Under the pieces are notes generated by a model that worked only from the letters and a program-made list of their open reading frames with translations, made no database searches and was not told the DNA's origin. Below, in pieces: positions 17,264 through 24,554 of a stretch of 64,000 nucleotides of DNA; within the stretch, counting starts at the first letter, position 1; each line of letters starts with the position of its first letter. The translations under genes were made by a program, and so were the position numbers. This DNA comes from Chachezhania antarctica (GTDB lineage Bacteria; Pseudomonadota; Alphaproteobacteria; Rhodobacterales; Rhodobacteraceae), in assembly GCF_003646465.1 (NCBI RefSeq), contig NZ_QZEX01000007.1, forward strand, positions 189,945-253,944, in the 5' to 3' direction.

Positions 17264-17347
17264 GCGGGATGGGCTAGCCTCTGGCTGCACATGGTGCAAG
17301 CCGGAGGTGCTCTCAAGGGGGCTCGGGCTCACCACAAAGATGACACC

Positions 17348-17503
17348 GCCATCTTCACGGAGCCGCCATCGCGTGTGCTGCCTCATCCATCGCGCCCCAC
17401 CCGTCAAGGGCAAGCCGCGCATCCGCGCGGGGCTGCGCCCCCTTGACGGGCAGGGCGCGATGGCTCCGGGACGGCAGCGCGACAGCGGCTCCGCGAAGAT
17501 GGC
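17348..17503. repeat. 156-bp nested imperfect palindrome
   Basis: Outer arms 17348-17366 and 17485-17503 pair over 19 bases with one mismatch. Inner arms 17387-17410 and 17440-17463 pair over 24 bases with two mismatches. A small hairpin (CCGCGC / GCGCGG) sits in the centre. The element fills most of the 298-base gap between the ArsR-ArsC stop and the ligase start. It could be an intergenic palindromic repeat or a structured transcript; no coding function is seen. Confidence 0.7.
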
Positions 17504-17561
17504 TGGGGCAGATGAAGCGGACGGATCCCTGGGGGAACACGGTCCTACCGTCCAACGGTTT

Positions 17562-18392
17562 TCAGACCGCGTCTTCCGTTGCCGGGCGCACGAAGCTGAT
17601 CTTGTCGAGATGGTGCTGGAGCTGGACGCGATCGAGCTGATCGAGGGGCAGGGCCGCGAGTTCACGGACACGGTCGCGCAGCAGCATGTAGGCGTCTTCG
17701 AACGCTATGCTGTCGGCTTCCTTGGGGTCCTTCGTGCTCCAATGCGTGCAGAGCGGCCGGCCCGACCATGCCACGCCGCCATTGTTGGCGGCCTGGTCGC
17801 AGACGGTGATGATGATGTCCATGCTGGTTCCGTCGGGCCCGGCAAAGTGCTGTGCGTCGGTGCAGGACAGGCCGTCCGTGTCATGGCCCCGGCCGGCGAG
17901 AAGCTTCAGCGCCTCGGCATGGGGGCTGGGGGCGGGCCGGGTGCCGGCGGAGAACACGTTGAACCGGTCGCCGGCTTCGGCACGCAGCAGCGCTTCGGCC
18001 ATGATCGAGCGGGCGGCGTTCGCGGTGCAGACAAAGAGCACGTTCAAACGTCCGTCGGCGCGCCCTTGCAACGGGATAGCGGGATCTTCGGCGACGCCGC
18101 AGATATCGGGGCGGTTCTGGCAGCATCCCGTCACCAGATCATCGAAGAGACCGCGCAACGCGGGCAGGGCCGCCCGGTACTGGAGCGAGGTGCCATGCCG
18201 GTACTGTTCGATCAGGCCCGCCTGCCGGAGTGCGGACAGGTAGGTCGAGGTGGTGCTCGCCGGAAAGTTCAGGATGCTGGCCACCTGACCGGCGGGCAGC
18301 GCGTCGGGGAAGCGTCGCATCAGCAGGCAGAAGATATCCAGCCGGTTGGGATGCGACAGGGCCGCGAACTTGGTGTGCAGAGTCGTTGCCAT
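17562..18392 (-). CDS. ArsR-ArsC fusion: HTH repressor joined to arsenate reductase/LMW phosphatase
   Basis: One 276-residue frame joins two domains. Residues 1-95 are an ArsR-type winged helix (LSHPNRLDIFCLLMRR, STTSTYLSALRQAGLIEQYR) with Cys90-Cys91 near its end, a possible metalloid-sensing site. Residues 117-276 are a low-molecular-weight phosphatase-fold domain with the P-loop Cys122-x5-Arg128 in VCTANAARS and the DPKEAD acidic loop, as in thioredoxin-type arsenate reductases. The P-loop lacks the usual NSCRS or NICRS wording. No arsB, acr3 or arsH gene lies nearby. It follows the YejA-like gene on the same strand. Function as a self-contained arsenate sensor-reductase is inferred. Confidence 0.85.
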   Translation of the reverse strand: MATTLHTKFAALSHPNRLDIFCLLMRRFPDALPAGQVASILNFPASTTSTYLSALRQAGLIEQYRHGTSLQYRAALPALRGLFDDLVTGCCQNRPDICGVAEDPAIPLQGRADGRLNVLFVCTANAARSIMAEALLRAEAGDRFNVFSAGTRPAPSPHAEALKLLAGRGHDTDGLSCTDAQHFAGPDGTSMDIIITVCDQAANNGGVAWSGRPLCTHWSTKDPKEADSIAFEDAYMLLRDRVRELAALPLDQLDRVQLQHHLDKISFVRPATEDAV

Positions 18393-18433
18393 GGATCCGA
18401 GATACCGAAATTGTTAAACAGATCAACTTTTAC

Positions 18434-18460
18434 GGAACCGAAAGGTTCCCGAATATCGGG
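18434..18460. promoter_or_regulatory. Paired small hairpins upstream of the ArsR-ArsC gene
   Basis: GGAACC-GAAA-GGTTCC (18434-18449) overlaps CCCGA-ATA-TCGGG (18448-18460). They lie 42-68 bases upstream of the fusion gene's start and about 70 bases after the YejA-like stop, so they may be the repressor's operator or a terminator for the upstream gene. The sequence between them and the start is unusually AT-rich. Confidence 0.4.
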
Positions 18461-18527
18461 ACAAAGCCTGGCAACCGGAACACCCTGCTTGGCTCTTCGG
18501 GACGCGTACAAAAACAAACTAACAGGT

Positions 18528-20399
18528 TCAGTTATTGTTCCACCACCAGAAATCGGGCATGAAATAGGGTCCGTCGCCATATATTGGAATATTATTGCTA
18601 TATTCCATCTGCTTGACATGTGCGATGCGGCCGACTTCGTAGTTCCAGATCGGGATGATGTAACGCCCGGTTGTCAGGACGCGGTCCAGCGCACGCACAG
18701 AGGTCTCAAACGACTCGGGCGTCTTCACCGACAGGATCCGGTCGATCATCGCATCGACGGCGGGCGATTCGATCCCGGGCAGGTTGCGCGTGCCGGGGCT
18801 GTCGGCCACGTCGCTGCCCCAATAGAAGCGCTGTTCGTTCCCCGGAGACAGCGACAGCGCCCGGCGGAATGGGATCATGTCGAAGTCGAGCGAGGCTTCG
18901 CGTTCGGTGTATTGCGCGTCGTCCACCTGGTCGATCCGCACGGTGATGCCCAGCTTTTCCAGCGCCTGGGTATAGATGTCGAGCACGCGCGCCATCGTCT
19001 GGTCGGCCTGCCGCAAGAGCACCGTGAAGGTGAAGGGCTGTCCATTGGCATCGACAAGGCGGCCGTTTTCGACTGTCCAGCCGGCCTGGGCCAGAAGGCG
19101 GGTGGCGCGGCGCAGGTTGCCGCGGTTGCGCGCGGTGCCGTCGCCCACGGGCAGGTCGTAGGCGTCGAGCGCATCGGGCAGGAGCGTGTCGGCGAAGGGT
19201 TCGAGCAGCGCGCGGACCTCGTCATCCGCCGGCCCGTGCCGCATCGCCAGCTCGGAGCCCGAGAAATAGGACGTGATCCGCCACTGCGCGCCGCCGGTCA
19301 TCGTGTCGTTGATGAATTCGAAATTGAACGCCAGCAGCATCGCTTCGCGCACGCGCCAGTCGTCGAAGGGCGGGCGGCGGGTGTTCATGGCGAAACCCGT
19401 CATGCCCGATGGCTTGCGGTGCGGGATTTCGGATTTGACGATGTCGCCGTTCTGGATCGCGGGGAAGGTGTACTGCGTCTCCCATTTCTCGGCGTTGAAC
19501 TCGCGCACGGCGGAAATCTCGCCGGCCTTGAACGCCTCGAACAACACGGCGTCGTCGCCGAAGAACTCGATCCGCAATTCGTCGAAATTGGCCGCGCCGC
19601 GCACCAGCGGCAGATCCGCGGCCCAGTAATCGGGGTTGCGGCGGAAGGTGACCGACCGGCCGATGTCGTAATCGCTGACGACATAGGGGCCTGTGCCGAT
19701 GGGAATGTTCTCGATCAGGCCTTCGGAGAAGCTTTTCCCCTCCCACTGCGCCTTTTGCAGGATCGGGCGCAGGCCCGCGATCATGGCCAGTTCGCGGTTG
19801 TCCTCGTTGAAGGTGATGCGCAGCGACCGGGGGCCGGTAGGCTCGATACTCTCGATCTTGGAGGCGAAGGCAAGGTAACGGGGGTGGCCTTCGGAGCCCA
19901 GTGTCTCGAACGACCAGATCACATCTTCGACAGTGACGGGGCTGCCGTCGGAAAACCGGGCCTCGGGGCGCAGGGTGAATTCGACCCAAGCGCGGTCTTC
20001 CGGGGTTTCGATGCTTTCCGCGATCAGGCCGTAGAGCGAGAACGGTTCATCCCACGACCGGCCCATCAGGCTTTCGTAGCCCCAGAACGACATCTGCCAC
20101 GGCACGCGGCCCTTGGCGATGAACGGGTTCAGGCTGTCGAAGCTGCCGGCATTGCCGAATACGACGCTGCCGCCCTTGGGCGCATCCGGGTTGGCATAGG
20201 GCAGGTGGCTAAACCCTTCCGGCAGCGCCGGTTCTCCGTACAGGGCGATGCCGTGGACCGATTCTCCATGGGCGGGAATCGCGGCGAAAAACACCGCGAC
20301 AGGACAGATCGCGAGCGCCAGAAGGCCCCGCACTTTTTGTAAAATTTCTGGGGGCACTTGCGCAATGATTCCGTATCGGCCTTGTTTTGTTGACCGCAA
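18528..20399 (-). CDS. YejA-type oligopeptide-binding protein of an ABC importer
   Basis: Periplasmic family 5 solute-binding protein of 623 residues, with a signal peptide (RGLLALAICPVAVFFAAIPA, cleavage near AHG-E). The mature N-terminus HGIALYGEPALPEGFSHLPY, the DAPKGG motif and the C-terminus ending in aromatic residues (FWWWNN) match the YejA group of peptide binders rather than DppA/OppA. No permease or ATPase gene is adjacent; the downstream neighbour is the ArsR-ArsC fusion. The start is weak: the frame opens at a TTG (20399), with GTG alternatives about 45 and 69 bases downstream. A sRNA-like unit is transcribed divergently just upstream. Confidence 0.85.
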   Translation of the reverse strand: MRSTKQGRYGIIAQVPPEILQKVRGLLALAICPVAVFFAAIPAHGESVHGIALYGEPALPEGFSHLPYANPDAPKGGSVVFGNAGSFDSLNPFIAKGRVPWQMSFWGYESLMGRSWDEPFSLYGLIAESIETPEDRAWVEFTLRPEARFSDGSPVTVEDVIWSFETLGSEGHPRYLAFASKIESIEPTGPRSLRITFNEDNRELAMIAGLRPILQKAQWEGKSFSEGLIENIPIGTGPYVVSDYDIGRSVTFRRNPDYWAADLPLVRGAANFDELRIEFFGDDAVLFEAFKAGEISAVREFNAEKWETQYTFPAIQNGDIVKSEIPHRKPSGMTGFAMNTRRPPFDDWRVREAMLLAFNFEFINDTMTGGAQWRITSYFSGSELAMRHGPADDEVRALLEPFADTLLPDALDAYDLPVGDGTARNRGNLRRATRLLAQAGWTVENGRLVDANGQPFTFTVLLRQADQTMARVLDIYTQALEKLGITVRIDQVDDAQYTEREASLDFDMIPFRRALSLSPGNEQRFYWGSDVADSPGTRNLPGIESPAVDAMIDRILSVKTPESFETSVRALDRVLTTGRYIIPIWNYEVGRIAHVKQMEYSNNIPIYGDGPYFMPDFWWWNNN

Positions 20400-20447
20400 C
20401 GCTATCCGTGATCCGTAGCGATTTCAAACTTTTGGCGAAGTTTTGGG

Positions 20448-20476
20448 TTGGATGAAGGCCGCAGAACGCTTATAAA
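20448..20476 (+). promoter_or_regulatory. Predicted sigma-70 promoter of the candidate small RNA
   Basis: TTGGAT (20448-20453) and TATAAA (20471-20476) are 17 bases apart, placing a start site near 20482-20484. No open frame of useful length follows before an intrinsic terminator about 50 bases on. Confidence 0.65.
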
Positions 20477-20482
20477 GATGTC

Positions 20483-20558
20483 ACTGCTCGATAGGTTTCT
20501 TGCCTGTATGAAACCTGCCTCAATAACTTAACGCCCGCTTCGTGCGGGCGTTTTTTTT
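20483..20558 (+). ncRNA. Candidate small RNA of about 76 nt
   Basis: The unit has its own promoter (20448-20476), a 7-bp internal hairpin (AGGTTTC 20493-20499 with GAAACCT 20510-20516, loop TTGCCTGTAT) and a textbook intrinsic terminator. It lies between the divergent YejA-like and bdhA genes and points toward bdhA, whose start is 200 bases further on. The exposed loop and the single-stranded CCTGCCTCAATAA segment could pair with target mRNAs. I do not recognise it as a named Rhodobacterales sRNA. An alternative is a leader attenuator for bdhA. Confidence 0.65.
20530..20558 (+). terminator. Rho-independent terminator of the candidate small RNA
   Basis: AACGCCCGC (20530-20538), a five-base loop TTCGT, GCGGGCGTT (20544-20552), then eight consecutive T (20551-20558). 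This is the strongest intrinsic terminator in the window and functions only on the plus strand, since no matching A-run precedes the hairpin. Confidence 0.88.
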
Positions 20559-20660
20559 GTGCCATGCGCAGCCGGGATGTACGAGCGGCATTTGCGCGGC
20601 TCGGCGGGTCTCCGCCGTGCCGCCTTGGGGCCGGTCCACGTGGCTGATCCAAAAGAAAGC

Positions 20661-20677
20661 TTGCTGCATCGCGGCAA
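20661..20677. promoter_or_regulatory. TTGC/GCAA near-palindrome upstream of bdhA
   Basis: TTGCTGC-ATC-GCGGCAA is a 17-bp near-perfect palindrome, 83 bases upstream of the bdhA start. The polyhydroxybutyrate regulator PhaR of related bacteria is known to bind TGC-rich paired sites, so this is a plausible operator; that link is inference. Confidence 0.4.
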
Positions 20678-20759
20678 ATAATCCGATACCTTTGACACCA
20701 GCGGTGCGGCCATCGTGGCGTACCGCGTGGACCATCACGTCAAGTGCGGAGGGAGCACC

Positions 20760-21533
20760 ATGTCGCTTTCAGGAAAGACTGCCATCATTACGGGTTCGAA
20801 TTCGGGTATCGGGTTGGGCATCGCACGCGAGATGGCCAAGGTCGGCGCGGATGTCGTGCTGAACTCGTTCTCCGACCGGGACGAAGATCATGCGCTGGCC
20901 GAGGAGATCGGCAAGGAATTCGGCGTCACGGCCCGCTACATCAAGGCCGACATGTCGAAGGGCGACGAGTGCCGCGCGCTGGTCGAACAGGCGGGCAAGT
21001 GCGATATCCTGATCAACAACGCAGGCATCCAGCATGTGGCGCCCATCGACCAGTTCCCGGTGGCAAGCTGGGACGCGATCATCGCGATCAACCTGTCGTC
21101 GGCGTTTCACACCACCGCCGCGGCGCTGCCGATGATGCGGGCCGCCGGCTGGGGCCGGGTGATCAACATCGCGTCGGCCCACGGGCTGACGGCATCGCCG
21201 TTCAAATCGGCCTATGTCTCCGCCAAGCACGGCATCGTGGGCATGACCAAGGTCGTGGCACTGGAAACCGCGCAGGAGCCGATCACGGCCAACGCGATCT
21301 GCCCGGGCTACGTGCTGACCCCGCTGGTCGAGGCGCAGATCCCAGACACGATGAAGGAATACGACATGAGCCGCGAGGACGTGATCAAGAACGTCCTTCT
21401 GGAACGCCAGCCGTCGAAGGAATTCGCCACCGTCGAACAGCTGGGCGGCGTGGCCGAGTTCCTGTGTTCGGCCGCGGCCGACCAGATCACCGGCACGACG
21501 ATCAGCGTCGATGGCGGCTGGACCGCGCTCTGA
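20760..21533 (+). CDS. bdhA: 3-hydroxybutyrate dehydrogenase
   Basis: Classical SDR of 257 residues that interconverts D-3-hydroxybutyrate and acetoacetate with NAD, in polyhydroxybutyrate turnover. The coenzyme loop TGSNSGIGLGIA, NNAGIQ, catalytic Ser in NIASAHG, Tyr152-x3-Lys156 (AYVSAKHG) and the C-terminal TGTTISVDGGWTAL are all present. The HVAPIDQFP and CPGYVLTPLVEAQIPD segments are typical of this enzyme within the SDR family. ATG 20760 has a GGAGGGA site. The patatin-like gene follows after 107 bases, a pairing that suggests joint work on storage polymer or lipid. Acetoacetate produced here could be activated by the acetoacetyl-CoA synthetase at 56.8-58.8 kb. Confidence 0.93.
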   Translation: MSLSGKTAIITGSNSGIGLGIAREMAKVGADVVLNSFSDRDEDHALAEEIGKEFGVTARYIKADMSKGDECRALVEQAGKCDILINNAGIQHVAPIDQFPVASWDAIIAINLSSAFHTTAAALPMMRAAGWGRVINIASAHGLTASPFKSAYVSAKHGIVGMTKVVALETAQEPITANAICPGYVLTPLVEAQIPDTMKEYDMSREDVIKNVLLERQPSKEFATVEQLGGVAEFLCSAAADQITGTTISVDGGWTAL

Positions 21534-21541
21534 CGCGATGA

Positions 21542-21564
21542 CCGGACCGGCACGCCCGGTCCGG
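21542..21564. repeat. 9-bp hairpin between bdhA and the patatin gene
   Basis: CCGGACCGG (21542-21550) pairs exactly with 21556-21564 over a 5-base loop, 8 bases after the bdhA stop. It may stabilise the bdhA mRNA end or partly terminate before the patatin gene. No T-run follows. Confidence 0.5.
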
Positions 21565-21640
21565 GACGCACGGCGCCTATTTCCCGGCCGCAGGCGATGC
21601 GGGCGGGACCAGATGTTTGTAACGAGAAAGCAGGACGCCC

Positions 21641-22675
21641 ATGGCTGACACGATCAAGATCAACCTCGCTCTGCAGGGGGGCGGCGCTCACGGGGCCTTC
21701 ACCTGGGGCGTTCTGGACCGTATCCTCGAGGACGAGGATATCGAGATATCGGCCCTGTCCGGCACCTCGGCCGGGGCGCTGAACGCGTCGGCCTTCAAGG
21801 CCGGGATGGTGCAGGGCGGGCGCGAGGGTGCGAAGGAAAAGCTCAACTGGGTCTGGGACCAGGTCGGCGCCGTGAAGGACGGCCGGATGCAGGCGTGGAT
21901 GGAAGGGGTGGACCTGTCGAAGATGGCGCAGGCCATCGAGTATTCGCCTATGTTCGCGGCCGCGGATTTCTGGAGCCGGGCGGTTTCGCCCTACAGCTAT
22001 GGGCCGTTCTACAGCAATCCGCTGGAACCGATCCTGGCGACCTTCGATTTCGATGCCATCTGCGCGGACAAGGGCCCGGCACTCTTCATCTGTGCGACAC
22101 GGGTGCGCAACGGCAAGATCCGGGTGTTTTCCGGCGACGAGATCCACCCCGAGGCGATCATGGCCTCGGCCTGCCTGCCGACGGTGTTCCAGGCGGTGAA
22201 GATCCACGACAGCCAGACCGGCCGCGAAGAGGCGTTCTGGGACGGCGGCTATACCGGCAATCCGGCGCTCTACCCGATGTTCGAGGACCGGTATCCGCCC
22301 GACATCGTGATCGTGAACATCAACCCGCTGGAACGCGAGGATCTGCCCGTGACCGCGCACCAGATCCAGAACCGCATCAACGAGATCAGCTTCAATTCGT
22401 CCCTCCTGCGCGAGATGCGCGCGATCAACTTCGTGCAGCGCCTGATCGAGGACGGGACGATCCATACCGGCCGCATGTCGCAGGTGTACGTGCACATGGT
22501 GGCCGATGACGAGCTGATGAACACGCTGTCGGTCGCCACGAAGATGATGCCGAACCCGATCGTGCTGAGCCGGCTGAAGGACGCGGGCCGGACGGCGGCC
22601 GAGAAGTTCCTGACCATGCACAAGAAGGACCTTGGGAAGCGCAGCACGGTGGATCTGCGGGCGATGTTCTCGTGA
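21641..22675 (+). CDS. Patatin-like phospholipase/esterase
   Basis: Soluble patatin-fold hydrolase of 344 residues with the full catalytic set: oxyanion loop GGGAHG (13-18), nucleophile Ser43 in GTSAG, and Asp201 in FWDGGYTGNP completing the Ser-Asp dyad. There is no signal peptide, so it acts inside the cell. Family members release fatty acids from lipids, and some patatin-like proteins are linked to intracellular polyhydroxybutyrate; its position after bdhA favours that idea but does not prove it. An AGGACGCCC region precedes the ATG. It ends 108 bases before the convergent DUF502 gene, with a large hairpin between. Confidence 0.88.
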   Translation: MADTIKINLALQGGGAHGAFTWGVLDRILEDEDIEISALSGTSAGALNASAFKAGMVQGGREGAKEKLNWVWDQVGAVKDGRMQAWMEGVDLSKMAQAIEYSPMFAAADFWSRAVSPYSYGPFYSNPLEPILATFDFDAICADKGPALFICATRVRNGKIRVFSGDEIHPEAIMASACLPTVFQAVKIHDSQTGREEAFWDGGYTGNPALYPMFEDRYPPDIVIVNINPLEREDLPVTAHQIQNRINEISFNSSLLREMRAINFVQRLIEDGTIHTGRMSQVYVHMVADDELMNTLSVATKMMPNPIVLSRLKDAGRTAAEKFLTMHKKDLGKRSTVDLRAMFS

Positions 22676-22686
22676 CCGTCGGCGGG

Positions 22687-22739
22687 GCCGGATCCTGTCC
22701 AGCGCCCCGCTCGCCCACCCGCGCCGGACAGGATCCGGC
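22687..22739. repeat. Perfect 14-bp inverted repeat between convergent genes
   Basis: GCCGGATCCTGTCC (22687-22700) is exactly mirrored at 22726-22739 around a C-rich 25-base spacer. It sits between the convergent patatin and DUF502 stops and could form a hairpin in both transcripts, acting as a bidirectional terminator or RNA end protector. Confidence 0.6.
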
Positions 22740-22783
22740 GTCGTGACTGGCGGGCGTCCGGCGGGACCGCGGGGGCCTGCGTG

Positions 22784-23548
22784 TCAGTCGCCGGCGGCCA
22801 TGGTCGCCACGCCTTCGGACGGCTTGGACTCCGGATCCTCCTGCGCCTTCCAGCGCATGAGGCGTTTGCGGGCCTGCGGGAGTTCGGCATCGTCATCGGT
22901 TTCGGGCGGGTAGACGAGACCCGCGGAAATCACCAGCTTGGCCGCGTCCTCGATCGACATGTCGAGTTCGATCACGTCTTCGGCCGGAAAGTATAGCAGG
23001 AAGCCGGATGTCGGGTTCGGCGTGGTGGGCACGAAGACGCTGAGCAGCTTGCCCCCGGTATGCGCACGGGCATGGATTTCGCCCTTGGCTTCGGTCGAGA
23101 TGAAGCCGATGGCCCAGATCCCCCGGCGAGGGTATTCGACCATCACCGCCTTTTCGAAACTGCGTTCGGTCTGCGCGAAAACGGTTTCCGAGATCTGCTT
23201 GATCCCCGAATAGACCGACCGGATGACGGGCATGCGGTTGACGATGCTTTCGGCAAACCGGATCAGCGAGCGGCCGATCAGCCCCTTGGCGATCCAGCCC
23301 ACGATGATCGTGAAGATCAGGAAGATGATCACGCCCACGCCGCGCAGGTTGATGCCGATGTATTCCTCGGGACTGAACCGTGACGGGACCAGCGGCAGCA
23401 CGACGCCATCGACCCAGCCCGCCAGCGTCCACAACAGCCAGATCGTGGCCCCCACGGGCGCGATCACGACGATGCCCGTCAGGAACGACGACCGGAGCGC
23501 GGCCAGAAGGCCGGGGCGTGGTTTGTCTTTGTCGAAAGGCGTGGTCAT
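22784..23548 (-). CDS. DUF502 membrane protein
   Basis: Integral membrane protein of 254 residues. Two hydrophobic helices (SSFLTGIVVIAPVGATIWLL and GVGVIIFLIFTIIVGWIAKG) are joined by a loop, followed by a soluble domain with the family signature PVIRSVYSGIKQISETVF, then a beta-rich part (VPTTPNPTSGFLLYFP). The function of DUF502 proteins is unknown; the family has been discussed in membrane homeostasis, and plant relatives are known as COV proteins. ATG 23548 is preferred to an ATG 21 bases upstream because the family N-terminus starts close to the first helix. It is followed by no same-strand partner. Confidence 0.88.
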   Translation of the reverse strand: MTTPFDKDKPRPGLLAALRSSFLTGIVVIAPVGATIWLLWTLAGWVDGVVLPLVPSRFSPEEYIGINLRGVGVIIFLIFTIIVGWIAKGLIGRSLIRFAESIVNRMPVIRSVYSGIKQISETVFAQTERSFEKAVMVEYPRRGIWAIGFISTEAKGEIHARAHTGGKLLSVFVPTTPNPTSGFLLYFPAEDVIELDMSIEDAAKLVISAGLVYPPETDDDAELPQARKRLMRWKAQEDPESKPSEGVATMAAGD

Positions 23549-23633
23549 GGGACGGTCCGGTGATTTCACGTTAAACTATGTCGTCCCGGGGCGCGCCACA
23601 ATGCGGCGTTCACGGCAATTGTGACGATATGGG

Positions 23634-24554
23634 TCAGGTCTCGGGCAGGGCGCTCAATTCCCGGGCGATCCGTGCCGCAAGACGGGCATTGTTCCGGACG
23701 AGTGCGATATTTGCGGTCAGGGACCTGCCCTCTGTCGTGTCGAAGATCCGCGACAGCAGGAACGGTGTCAGGGCTTTGCCGCGAATACCTTGCGTGTCCG
23801 CCGCGGACTGGGCAGCGGCGATGATCGGTTCAAGCTCGGGCAGGGGGATCTCATCTTCCTCGGGGATCGGGTTGGCCACCAGCTGCCCGCCGGGCAGGCC
23901 CAGTGCGCCGCGCATGGCGTGGGCGCGGGCGATGTCGGCCGCCGTATCGAGCCGCAGGGGCGCGGCAAGGCTGGACGCGCGCGACCAGAAGGCGGGGAAA
24001 TCGTCCTGCCCGTAGGCGATGACCGGCACGCCCAGCGTTTCCAGCACTTCGAGCGTCTTGGGCAGGTCGAGGATCGCCTTCGCGCCGGCGGCGACCACCG
24101 TGACAGGTGTCTGGGCCAGTTCGTGCAGGTCGGCCGAGATGTCGAAGCTCGTCTCGGCTCCCTTGTGCACGCCGCCGATCCCGCCCGTGGCAAAGACGCC
24201 GATGCCGGCCAGGTGCGCCGCGATCATCGTGGCGGCCACTGTGGTGGCGCCCGTGCCGCCCATGGCAAGGCATACTGCCAGATCGGCGCGCGACAGCTTC
24301 GCCACGCCCTTGGCCGCGCCCAGTTTGTCGAGCGTCTCGGGCTCCAGCCCCACGCACAGCTGGCCGTCGAGCACGGCGATGGTCGCGGGGCAGGCGCCGG
24401 CCTTGCGGATGTCATCCTCGACCAGCCGCGCGGTGTCGACATTCTGGGGATAGGGCATGCCATGCGTGATGATCGTGCTTTCAAGGGCGACGATGGCGGT
24501 CCCGGCTTCGCGGGCGGCGGCGACTTCGGCAGAATAATGGTGCGTAAAGGTCAA
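23634..24554 (-). CDS. psuG: Pseudouridine-5'-phosphate glycosidase
   Basis: Catabolic enzyme of 306 residues that splits the C-C glycosidic bond of pseudouridine 5'-phosphate into uracil and ribose 5-phosphate. Hallmarks are ALESTIITHGMPYPQN near the N-terminus, TTVAATMIAAHLAGI, the FATGGIGGVH motif and the SADL/AGAKAILDLP segment. Translation starts at a TTG (24554) with GGAG seven bases upstream; this TTG overlaps the TGA of psuK (TTGA), so the two genes are translationally coupled. The frame extends far upstream only as an alternative frame within psuK. Trimeric metal-dependent activity is expected from the family. Confidence 0.93.
   Translation of the reverse strand: MTFTHHYSAEVAAAREAGTAIVALESTIITHGMPYPQNVDTARLVEDDIRKAGACPATIAVLDGQLCVGLEPETLDKLGAAKGVAKLSRADLAVCLAMGGTGATTVAATMIAAHLAGIGVFATGGIGGVHKGAETSFDISADLHELAQTPVTVVAAGAKAILDLPKTLEVLETLGVPVIAYGQDDFPAFWSRASSLAAPLRLDTAADIARAHAMRGALGLPGGQLVANPIPEEDEIPLPELEPIIAAAQSAADTQGIRGKALTPFLLSRIFDTTEGRSLTANIALVRNNARLAARIARELSALPET

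Noticed and set aside
15722-17671. 649-residue version of the CoA ligase
   Set aside because: The extra 136 residues translate a palindromic non-coding element and part of the upstream gene's antisense; the family N-terminus begins after 17263.
17112-20342. A 1,076-codon open frame on the plus strand
   Set aside because: It runs antisense to the ligase start, the ArsR-ArsC fusion and the YejA-like gene, whose motifs are intact. The translation is compositionally odd and has no domain; GC-rich third positions leave such frames open.
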